Shown: positions 1 to 10,763 of the stretch, one piece after another
Layout of the letters: each line of letters begins with the position of its first letter
Numbering within the stretch: the first letter of the stretch is position 1
Assembly (NCBI GenBank): GCA_038496675.1
Contig: CM076663.1
Span: 17,827,290-17,891,289, forward strand
Length of the DNA stretch: 64,000 bases
Direction: 5' to 3'
Source: Rachycentron canadum
Taxonomy: Eukaryota; Chordata; Actinopteri; Carangiformes; Rachycentridae
Translations under genes and position numbers: made by a program
Notes under the pieces: generated by a model
Databases searched by the model: none
What the model saw: the letters and a program-made list of their open reading frames with translations, nothing else
Told to the model about the DNA's origin: nothing

Positions 1-1014
1 TTTTTCTAAGATACTGGATTTAAAAATAGGTGTGCACATTGTTATTTTAAGTGCATTCAATAGTCACATCTCCATATGACTTTAGGGCTAAAAAATTAAC
101 AGTGAACAATGTCTCCCTCATGTGGTCCATGGAAGGAAACACAGGTAAAGAAGAAATGAGTGTGAATTGTATATTCACACTCATTTCTAAAGGGCACGAT
201 TAAGACTGCAAGCATGCATACATATAACATACCCAACTCTACACACACACACGCACACACTGTAATATGCTCATTTAATTAATGAATTCAAAACATTTGG
301 AGTAGCTCCAGACTTCAGCCTCAAGGCCAAATGTTGAGCACATAACTTTCTGAGGGATTTGAGGGAAAATGATCATGATGCCATTACATTATATCAGTCA
401 ATGTGTCCGTGGGCAATAAAGCACCAATGTTTTTCCTAATGTCAATTTCGTGAGACATATTAATTTCACCTTTTTGCATTCTACCATCCATGCACCCAGT
501 CCGACTGAAAATCAATTAACGAGTTGGAAAACATAAATATGAGACGACGTAAGGATTTTCTGGCAAAATTTGAGCAAATCTCTTGAAGAAGATTTTGTTT
601 AGAAATGTTACAGTATGTCACAGATGAGTAGCCTGATGGAGCACAGGCTGTCCCGTCTTTGGAATATGGCATCACCTACCTCTGCTACGAGGCTCTCAGT
701 GGTCACACTAAAATTAATCATATTTATTGTAGGTAATAATTTATAATTTAACTAAATATATGATGAGGTACCAATATAACAATGACTTGTTTCAACTGAT
801 GCTTAGATGTTGGCGCAAAGGAAGAAAATAAGACTATGGAAGTCTATAGGAAAGAGGGAATAACAAGAAAAATTAAATTGTATTGAAAATATTTCTGTAG
901 ATACCCATGTGGCATGGTACTTGGAGCAGGGGAGAACAGCATTTACATATCACAAAAACAACAAAACAACAAACACACACGCAGAGAATTTACTCAAAAA
1001 AACCACAAACAACA
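1..1014. other. Intergenic, AT-rich; no gene seen
   Basis: Apart from the hairpin at 152-188 and a short CA tract near 241-260, this stretch shows nothing that I can support as a gene or regulatory site. Its open frames are short and lack coding character. Confidence 0.6.
152..188. repeat. Perfect 16-bp inverted repeat with 5-nt loop
   Basis: Positions 152-167 and 173-188 are exact reverse complements (left arm agaaatgagtgtgaat), separated by the loop tgtat. The stem would be a strong hairpin in DNA or RNA. No gene is near it. It may be the remnant of a small foldback or MITE element or a structured transcript; nothing in the sequence decides between these. Confidence 0.9.
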
Positions 1015-1203
1015 TTAAAACAATGTGTTTGAATCTGCACATTGAGGCAGGAAACAGCAGCAGAAAGTTTTTCTGAACCACTTAAAGAAGAAGTGGATTC
1101 TACCCTTAGTCTTAGTTTTGGCCTGATCCTGGTTGATGCTCGGCTCATCCTGCTCTGCAGTGGTGACAGGAGCTTCAGGAGCTGGGGTGACACGCTGATC
1201 GAG
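1015..1203 (-). CDS. Candidate terminal exon of an unidentified gene (basic, cysteine-clustered C-terminus)
   Basis: On the minus strand an open segment follows a plausible acceptor (gaagcag at about 1210-1204). It encodes about 62 residues before a stop at 1015-1017, starting LDQRVTPAPEAPVTT. An acidic/glutamine-rich stretch is followed by a basic aromatic patch and a CCC cluster (residues FFKWFRKTFCCC, then LPQC). The composition looks like protein rather than random AT-rich DNA, and a basic patch beside clustered cysteines is the kind of C-terminus that can be palmitoylated. I do not recognise the family, and no upstream exon could be linked. It could equally be a chance open frame. Confidence 0.3.
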   Translation of the reverse strand, partial: LDQRVTPAPEAPVTTAEQDEPSINQDQAKTKTKGRIHFFFKWFRKTFCCCFLPQCADSNTLF

Positions 1204-2179
1204 CTGCTTCATACAAATGAGAAAATTTGGGTTGCTCTCTTTGAGCCTTGTGACTCTGTAGACCATTTATGTGCACAAAAAGCGATTTAACACACCATGA
1301 GAAAGGGGAAACTCAGAAAAGCACAAAAGGTCCTCATTAAGATTGAGTGTAGTGTAGGATTGTGTCTGTGTGTGTGTCTGTGCGTATGTGTGTGTGTGTG
1401 AGAGAGCCAGTAACTCACTGTACTCTCAGTGTATGTTTGCTCTGGCTGTGCTCCACCAGTAGCTCAGTCATGTAAGCTGGATGGAAGCTGCTGAGGCCTC
1501 AGATGTTACCAGTGGGATCTAAACAACACACAGGAATTCACCTGTTGGTATTACCAAATACAGGAGACAATTAATGAGCTGATACTTTGCCCGGAAATTT
1601 ATTTTGGCAGAAACTACAGTGGGTCTCAGCTGAAGCGTGTAGGAGCCAACACACCAGCAGATCTGCAGAGCCTGCTCATATATGGGTGATTCAAACAAGG
1701 CCTGTGATGGATATAAGAAATGGAAATCTATTAGTTTCTTATTTAGAGTTTGAACTACACCTAAAAATGTTTACTGACTCACTCATTGTTAAAAAAAAAA
1801 AAGACATTTATAAAGACAGCTGGAGTAAAAAAAAAAAAAAACCTTCATCAACCTCACCACAGAGTAATTATGGGACAGAATACAGGCTGGGTTGGTTTGA
1901 TCTGAGTGCCAGGTTCTACCATTTAACCTAGGTTGTTCATTTGACCCAACCTGTTGAGTGAAATAATTTCTATTGCTGGGTTTTATATTACCTGTACACT
2001 GAGTTATCTCTTGTCTCGTTGCCATTTTATCTTTATATTTAATACTACTACTACAATTTATAATTATTCTGCCAAGATAAGCTGTTATGCACGTATACAA
2101 ATGTACATAACATGATGGTCTACGCCTGTGAGAGCTATGTTTGGACCTTTGTTGATTTCCTGTTTTACTTTGAAATTGC

Positions 2180-2450
2180 TTCAACTGTGTGTCTCATGGT
2201 TGGATTACTTCCTGTCTTTGTCCAGTTTCCCTCCTCAGTGATTATCTGCCCCACCTTAATGTGTTTCACCTGTGTCCAATCATCCCTGCCTCCCTCATAT
2301 ATTCAAGTCTTTGGGTGCCAGTGTGTTTTGTTGCTGTTGAGCTCTCCTGGTTTTGCTCACCGTGCTTCCACTCCTCTCCCCTGACCTATTACCTGAAGTT
2401 TGGGTTTTGTTTTCTCACCAGTGCTCCAGTTTGCAACAACTTACTGTAAG
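2180..2450. repeat. Probable interspersed repeat fragment
   Basis: This C/T-rich block contains gtttcacctgtgtccaatca followed by a pyrimidine-rich tail. That resembles terminal sequence common in teleost transposable elements. The open frames across it have no protein character. The family cannot be named from the sequence alone. Confidence 0.35.
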
Positions 2451-3959
2451 TCTGTTTTTTATTTATTTTTAATTTTTTTTAATTGAATAACCTCCTGTGC
2501 ACCCATCTCATTGGTAGCTGTCTGACCAATGTCAAACATCTACAATCACCAGTGAGGACTCTGTTTCCATGATGTAGCCTGAAATAACAATGATGAGCTG
2601 GCACTTAAGCTGACTGGTTTCTGTATTTTGTAAACACTAAACCATGTAATTTCCCCATCTGTTATTTACACATCCATCGCTACTTTTGCAATACAACTGA
2701 CATTATGTTGCACAACTTGTTTTGTAGGAGATTATCAAATGCAAAAAGACAATGATTACAGGCCCTGTAAATCTGTCAAAATATGGAGATGCAAAATAAA
2801 TTTGCATTCAAACTCAGTCTTGGTAAATTAAACGAACTATTTTGAAATGGTAGTCTGGAATAATTTAGTTTTTTGATATTTTCACTAACACTAAAACTCA
2901 CATCCCCACACAACTATTGTTTTCACATACCAGCTCTCAAAGGCATAGTGTTCAGTGAATACAGCTCCTATTGATGAACAGCACTGGTGCTAATTGGAGA
3001 AGCTGTAGATAAAACAGCAGTCTCTCTTAGCCATCATCAACTTCAGTCATGCCCCTGTGATTAACAGGGCTGTCATATAAAAAACAGCTCCAAAGTAAGT
3101 AGTTTGTCACTGAACTCCAGCAAATACTGGATTGGTTATTGAGGGAAGTAACTTAAGGCCAGAAAGTTCCATCCGTTATCTAGACTGCTTATCTGTCAGG
3201 ATTGTGAGGGGAACTGGAGCCAATCCCAGATTTTCTTATTTACATTTGTGTCTTCTCACATTGATAGGTTTGAGTTTACATTCAGTTTAATTTATTTTTT
3301 TGCTTTCAAACATTCTGGCTCTAAATAACCCCTATAGTTGTCAGGCAGTAAACGCGCCCATCATTATAAACCTACAGCTAAACTCAACAGGCTGCATGTC
3401 AGTGAATGACCTTTGGGACTGGACTCCTCAGTGGGGGGTCTGAAGACTCTTCATCATCTTTGGTTGATGGATGGATGGAGAAAGCAGAGCTTGCAGGAAC
3501 GTCCCATCTCTCTCTCAAAACAACTTCAGTAGTGTTATGCATTAACATTTAAATAGTCAGCTGCATAAGACCAGTGATACTTCTGTGGCAGTACTTGACT
3601 TAGTGCTGACTCATTCTTGTACTTGTAGATTTGACATCATGAATTTAAGTGATTTTATTTTTTAAAAAGCACTAATGTAAACCACAAACGACATTTACCA
3701 ACTGGTACCCTGTTAGAAAAGTCTGAAATACTCTTTTATATCTTTAAATCCTTAGTCTTATTTGATTGACATTGCAATAAATGGTTTACCTGGTGTCTTG
3801 ATCAGTCATTGATAGCAGCCTTGTTTTCAAAATGTCTTCTGCCTCCAGATAAAGCTGCTGGAGGGCCTGTAATGAATTTTGAAAACAGGGAAAACAAACG
3901 AGTGCAACAATGTTTGAAGAATGATAAGGCCATGGAAAGGAAGCATCTGTGTGTTTTTT

Positions 3960-6900
3960 TTTTTTTTGTTTTTTTTTGAGCTAGCAGCTAACACCACTGA
4001 TAATGTAGCTTCATGCTAACCTTTGTCCAAGGGTTAGCAGCTAAAGCTAGCCTTATAATCAGAGGTAATAGGAACTAGAGCTGACTTTGTAATTGTAAGG
4101 TCAAAAAGTTAGCAGCTTATGCAAACCTAATGTGCGAAGGTTAGCTTTGCATAACTAACATTTTCATTTTATCGTACTATCAAAGTTATGACCACAGGGA
4201 GCCACAGCTTATGTTACGGACACTCTGTAATGTAGCTCAATGCTACTCTTGTGCTACTATCCCCATGTTAGTTGCTAAAGAGAGCCCAGTAATATCCAGA
4301 GCCTGGCAGGACCTACAGCTGTCTTTCTAATTATAGTGTCCAGAAGTGAGCAGTTAATGCCAGTTGCACAGTTACAGAGTAACTGAGAACACAAACTGTA
4401 ATATCTTGTTTAGCACTGGAAACAATTTGACAGGTTTATTTATATTATACCATTTATTTAAAAAATGTATACATACACTCACACAAAGTGAGTAAGTTTT
4501 GGTTAAATGCAGTTCTACTATATTGAGGGTTGAGAGGTTCGTGGTGAAACTTCTTATGCTTTTGCTGATGCCATCGACAATGTGAAGGGTTATACCATGA
4601 TCGTGGGCTTGGTCATAAGTTTAATATACTGTATTGTCTGATTTGGAGTGATTATACAGTTGAAGAAAATTATATTTTTCATCTTTAACTATTGCTTACT
4701 GATAAAAGTAAGTTTTTGTCGCTAAACCTTTAATAAGAGAAACTTGGCTCCTCTGAAGTTTGGTTTTTTTTCCAGGCTAATCACTCAGGAGAGGTGGGGA
4801 CTACATAAGGAGTTGTTCATTCTCAGCTAACGTAGAAGGATGTCTGCGCAGGTGTGAAAAAACATGGTGGCCATGGACAGCCCAATGTAACTGACTTGAC
4901 TATTACCTGGATTTTAACTTCATGACAGTTGGCGGGTGAAATTAGCAGCTAATTTTACTGTCATTTTAACTTTATATTGGCTTGATGTGTGAAATGTTAG
5001 AAGCTAATGATACTGAAAATGGTGCATGTAATGTATTATAACTTTTACTGGTATTGTTTTCACTTTTGAATCACAATACTGTAATGTTTAATTTTACCTA
5101 GCTACTATATTTCTAGTAGGCAACATTGCTTGACATATTGTAGGACAAACTTGACAGCTAATAAAAGTGTTGAATTCAGATATTTAAAAAATGGCCAATG
5201 TAGCAGCTAAGGTTAACATTTTACCATGTTTCATTCACCATGGAATTATGTTATTTTTTTCTGCTTACCTTTTTACTTCATAGGCAATGCTGGAAGGTAA
5301 TGTAACTGCAGTGTTCTCCAGACAGGCCTTCCTTTGTGAAGACTGAGACTCTTGCAGATGGTCCAGAATGCAGCAGCCTGTCTGGTCTTTAATCTAACCA
5401 AAACAGCATGTCACTGCATTACTCATTGACCTACACTGGCTACCCAAGGTTGCCTGAATGAAGTTCAAGTCACTAATGCTGCCTTCAGTGTGACTTCTGG
5501 ATGTGCACCACACACTTGAACTCAATCATTCAGCCCAGTGCTCCTTCCTGGCCACTTGCTTTTCTCCAAGGAATGTTGTCTGGCATTGCCATCCCTGCAC
5601 ACAAGGCAATCTCATCAAGGATATTCTCATCTGTGGTTTCCAGATGGTGAACAAGCTCCTGAATCCTGAAGCCTATCAGAGGCATCCATCTCATCTTCAA
5701 AAGGCTTTCTCAGTAAGCACCTGTTTACTCCTTATGTCTTCTAAGAGAATGCCTTCACCTTGATGACCCAATTAGCAGCTAATGTTAATGACATTTTCTA
5801 CAATTTAGATTTGTGCTGGCCATACTTAGCAGTTAATGTTCATTTAAAAAAAAAAAAAAAAAAAATCAGATTATATATACAATGGCCAATTTAGCAGCTA
5901 AGGTTAAGAACACCGTTTTAAATTCCCTTTAACATACTCTTTACCACTTAAGAAATGCTGGAAGGTATCCTGACTGTCAATGTCCCATTTTAAAAGCCAC
6001 ACTGAATCTGTGCTGGCCAGATTTAGCAGCTAATATTACTTAATTTTCTTTGCTGTTCCTTGACAGTAGCAGCTAATGTTACTGAAATTTTTTTTTTTTT
6101 AATAAATTAGGTGGTTGTAGGCCAAACCTAGAAGCTAATGTATTTCATTTTAATAGGAAATTCATGTTTTGTAGCCAAATTTAGCAGCTAATTTTAGTAA
6201 AAAGGTTTAATTTAAATAGGAAAAAATGTTTAATGGGCAAACTCAGCAATTTGTTACTGGACATATTGTAGTGTCTTCAGATTACAAATAATAAATGACC
6301 AATGTAGCTGCTAAGGTTAACATTTTCTTGAGTTGCAATTTATCTTTAACATACCCCATAATGCTTCTTAAGAAATGCTGGAAAGTAACGTGTCGATCAA
6401 TATTACTTGACCAAACCTAGACGCTAACATTATTGAAGATTTTATTTTAAACAGATTCATATTTAACGGGTAAAATCAGCAGCTAGTATTCATTAATAGC
6501 AAAATAACATTGTAGTCATATTATAAATAATGGCTAATGTAGCTGCTAAGGTTAAAAATTTGTCTTAACATACTCATTTCTTAGGAAATGCTGAAAATAA
6601 TGTGACAATGTTCTTTTTGAAATCTATTTTTATATTTTTTTAAATTCAGCAGCAACAGTATTTGAACTTCTTTGAAACGTTTTTGTAGGCCATACCTAGA
6701 AGCTAACATCACTGAAAAGATTTCATTTTGATAGGAAATCATGTTTAATGGGCAAATTTAAACAGGAAATTCATGTTTTGTGGCCAGACTTAGCAGCTAC
6801 TGTTACTGAAAAGGTCTCATTTGACTATGAAATCATGTTTAATCAGCATTTCACTATTACCTCAAAAGGTAATAGTAAAATTGTTGTTCAGATAGTATAT

Positions 6901-7085
6901 AATGGCCAATATAGCAGTTAAGGTTAATAACATTTGATGTTGCAATCTCTTTTCAACATCTTCCTTTTCTCTTAGGGAAGGTAACATGACTCAGTTTATT
7001 ATACATCCATATTGAATGTGAGAGGTTGTTGTAGGCCAAACATTATTGAAATTCCTGTTTTGTGGCCAAACTCAGCAGCTTAAAA
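3960..7085 (+). repeat. Diverged tandem array built on a tAGCAGCTAA core
   Basis: More than 20 copies of a core close to tAGCAGCTAA recur here. Two kinds alternate: one reads roughly aatggccaat-gTAGCAGCTAAGGTTAA (near 5187, 5880, 6296, 6531, 6899), the other roughly ggccaaacTTAGCAGCTAATGTTACTG (near 6020, 6065, 6178, 6780). A third shared element, aagaaatgctggaaggtaa, falls between them (near 5283, 5951, 6370, 6582). The recurrence spacing is irregular, about 230-420 bp with one longer step. This suggests an old higher-order tandem array that has diverged. A LINE-like tail interrupts it at about 5320-5765. Confidence 0.7.
5320..5765 (+). mobile_element. Decayed LINE-like ORF2 C-terminal remnant
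   Basis: Translating the plus strand in shifting frames gives pieces such as MVQNAAACLVFN and later LLNPEAYQRHPSHLQKAFS. These resemble the 3' end of non-LTR retrotransposon ORF2 in fish, where VQNAAARL and HWLPV motifs precede the tail. Frameshifts and stops break it, so it is non-functional. It sits inside the tAGCAGCTAA array. The call rests on motif memory only; the clade is unknown. Confidence 0.45.
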
Positions 7086-10000
7086 AAAAAAAAGACTAAA
7101 CAATTTGAGACAGGAAAGAACAGTTCTTGTGATCAGATTTTAAGTGCTCAGTCGATCATCCAGACACGTGATAATAAAACAACCCGTGTATTTTGAGCTG
7201 ATTGAAATTTTGAAAATTCAGTTGTCACTAAATTTGACTGAGTAGGAGATGCAATGTTCTGAAACTGAGAACTGATTATGTACTGTACACACAATACACC
7301 CTATGTTGCCAAATCTGATCAAAATTAAAGTACCACAACCATTCCTGTGCTGATCAATAGTCTTAATTCAGGGTTTGGTAAATCTGAGATGTTGTATTTA
7401 TAACTCAGCCTGTCTTTAGAACAATCAGACCAAAAATGCAATGTAAAACACTGAGCATCACAGTAATTCATGACATTTAACAGGTAGATGAACTCAGTGT
7501 CTAATGTCCCTTGCCTAAAGAGATAAAACCTGACTCAACTTCTCTCATGAACATTGCTTGGATCTCATTATGCTCTGTCAGTAGGTAGATGCATTTTTAT
7601 CTCCTGTGGTGGTTGATACTTCCCAGCCTGTCAGTCAGCTCATCCCATTTCTTTAGCTAATCTGTATATTATATTCCACAGCAGAGGAGATACCATGGTG
7701 GCTGATAAGGAAAAAAACCCACAACCATTTCACTGTTGACACTATGGAGCCTGAGACGCATCAGTCAACTGCAATGCACATACAGTGTGGTGGAGAGAGA
7801 TGGCTATCTAAAAAATAAAAAAAAAGATGGTATAACTTTTGTTTTCTCTTCAGAAGTGTTAACAGGTCAAGCAATTTATACTTTTATATTTATATTATAC
7901 AAACATGGCTGCTGTTCTTAAGGGGAGGGTCACCTATATCACTTCTACACACAACAGTTAGACTCTATAAATGTACAACCTGAGTGGCTGACAAAGACCG
8001 GTGGAACAACCCAACCCTTGAAGACAGTTGAAAGACAATGACAAGAAGTAAATGGAAAAAGTGAATCCATATTAAATTTTGGCTGCAACACTGTCAAGGG
8101 CCGACAACTTTCTGAAATGCACTCTTATTTTTTAATGACATGTCACTTTTCTGTATTTGTCCCTTAGTCCTGCCTTTGATATTGTCTCCTGCTCCAGTTC
8201 AGCTGTGTAGCAGAGCAAAATAGACTGATGAGCTTTTGTCTCCATAATGGCGTCACATTTTGTTGCCTTAGAAAACACCTTACATTTATAGATGAGTAAC
8301 AATGTCACCATCTTGTGTTGAGAAATAGGCCACTACACTTTCATTAAAAACTTATTTTACATCTTTGATTTGGGAAGGTCAATATAGACAATTGCTACTA
8401 ATGTAAATTAGTTCAACTTTGATCATACTTTTATAATATTACATAGAAAAGAGGGAAAGAGGCACATGCTTCCATCACCTCAGGTAGAACTCAATTCCAC
8501 TGTTCCCTGATGAGACAGTAATTTATTCAGTCAATGAAGGGAGAAGTTTTGTTGGCAGTAAGAGTTCCTGCTCAGATGTAACCATACATAGGTCGCAGTA
8601 ATGTTCACCCTATTGTTCAGCTGCCTCCGTTATCAGCCGAGCTTCAGCTTTACCAGATACAATCACAACACTGACACTTTTCCTGAGCTCAGCACTGAAT
8701 TCATTAAAAAACAGCAGAGCTTTCGGTGCAAAAATCATTTCACCGAGTGATTTGGTTTAGCATTGAACTAAGAGGAATTAAATATATGACTGATCATTTA
8801 ATGTAATAATTCAGTTCTACCTAGCATCTGCACTAATCCTCTTCATGTGACTATACGTTGCTTGAGTCAGGTTTCATCAGCTCAATGTTCCTTATATTGC
8901 TCACAAGAAACTGAGATGTCTCACATTGATTGTTTACACTTTTATTATTGTTTTCTCAGTCAGATAAAAGCAGATAGAGAGGAGCATATTCATCAGAAAC
9001 AGCGCACAGCTTTGGGGGTTCCTGTCCAAAGCCGGACGAGTGAACTGTCTGAGGTGAGTATACGTTAACAACACAGGGCAAACCCCACCGTCATAAATGC
9101 TACATAACACTGTCCATATCATAAACAGTCACAATAATGGCTGCTGTGCTGTCAGTGTTTCAGACAGTCAGCTTGTAACACATTCATGACACACAGTTAT
9201 TCTGAGGTAAGCTAGAGTTGGCTAGTGTTGTACTGAGCAAATAAACATCTATTACGTACGGTTTATCTATAGAGTTGTGACTGTGTCATATCCTGCTCCT
9301 GTAAGCACAGGTTCCTGTAGCTCTTCTCTACCTTGGCATAGCTTTGGCAATAGGAGGTAACATGGTAGCTCCCTGTGAGGGGGGCCATTTGAGAACAAGC
9401 GTCTTTGTCCATTTCATGAACATTAAGGGAGTAACTCCCGAGGCCTTGGGCCAGTGAATATAAGGGACTACATGATGCAGGGTTTAAGTCAGCTATTCAT
9501 ATTTCAAGTCTGACAAATAACAGTTTCTATATACTGCTACTGTAATTTGAAGGAAAGCACCCATAGACGTGTATATTTTCTGGGTTATGTACATGTCTAG
9601 GTAAGAGTCTGTTGCTCCCCCCTATCAATTATAGTGAGATCCACTTTGAAGTGCAGCTTTGCAGTCATAACAACTTACAAGAGCTTAAGCTTTAGCTTAT
9701 TCCAATAGGAGAGAAGGTGCTTGTAGCATGTAGGCCAACATATGATTTTTTTTTTTTTTTAAATCACATTTGTTTTTAGCGTTTCTTCAAACGTTTAAGA
9801 AAAAAAAAAAAAGTAAAAAAAAAAAAAAAAATTGAGTAGACTTCTGCAATAGTCTAGCTTCACTGGCTGAGTTGAGGTTTGAGACAGATTTTGAAATGAG
9901 GGTAGACTACAAAAATGACCAAAGAGCAGCATTCAGTATAACAAAGAAGATGACAAAGAGACACTACGATATATATTGTCCTAGGCTTGTTTTGCTAATA

Positions 10001-10763
10001 TAAAAAGGTATAAATAACACATCCTGATTTGGTTAAATACAGTTAAGATGATGAAAACAAAGCAAATGTTAAGACACAAAGAGACCTGGTGCATTTCTTC
10101 ACTGCCGTTATCCACCGTTTTTGGGATTACCTGAGATTCCAGTTGTCCCTCAGGGCTTTACGAGTTTGATAGCAACAGCACTCGTTGATTGATGGACTTC
10201 TTTACTCAATCCATGGATTGATTGAGGTTGAGTCTCGTGAACCAGATGGGGTCAAAGACATTCAAGCAAGCAGAGGGAAGTAGTGTCACCACAAACCAGA
10301 TCTTTGATATCATACTTCATCCCCACCAAGCACAACCTGACCTGCAGGCTCAGCGTGTTCATGTCACCACAGTCCATCAAACCACTCTGAAAAAGCTAAA
10401 AGAAGGCATGTAGCAAAGACAACAGAAAAGGCTTAGCTTAAAATGGGCGAGGTATCCTTTACATAATTCTCCCTCTAAGGAATTTAGGCTTTTTAATACC
10501 ATCTTGGAATGCTCTATATATTGATATAGATATTTATATATACTGTATATTGCCGTTAATATAAGCAGGATTACTGTTGATAAATACAGTGGCCTCCTTA
10601 CCATCAGAGGCACCTCAGCGAGTTTCAGCACCCTTCTCCCTTTGATTTTTGGGTGTCACAAGCCCCAAGGGCCCTACAGGAGTGGAGGAGGAGTCGTCAC
10701 TTGTTTTCCTATTTCATCTGATTTAAAAATCAAATTTGATGATCCAAACTACACTGGCTTTGG
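7086..10763. other. Spacer downstream of hmbox1, including its likely 3'UTR
   Basis: hmbox1 is transcribed towards this region, so the part immediately below 10764 is expected to be its 3'UTR. I could not fix the cleavage site: several TTTATT motifs (AATAAA on the minus strand) occur, for example near 8521 and 8938. A-rich and T-rich runs lie at about 9745-9830. No other gene is supported except the exon-like segment at 8960-9053. Confidence 0.5.
8960..9053 (+). other. Exon-like segment with strong splice sites
   Basis: A pyrimidine-rich tract ending ttttctcag at 8959 is followed by 94 bp and a consensus donor GTGAGT from 9054. One frame is open across it (pieces QIKADREEHIHQK and VQSRTSELSE), but no family is recognised and no partner exon was found. 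It could be an internal or untranslated exon of an unseen plus-strand gene, or a chance arrangement. Confidence 0.25.

Noticed and set aside
4000..7085. CRISPR-like regular repeats
   Set aside because: The repeats are diverged and unevenly spaced in a vertebrate genome; no CRISPR array is present.
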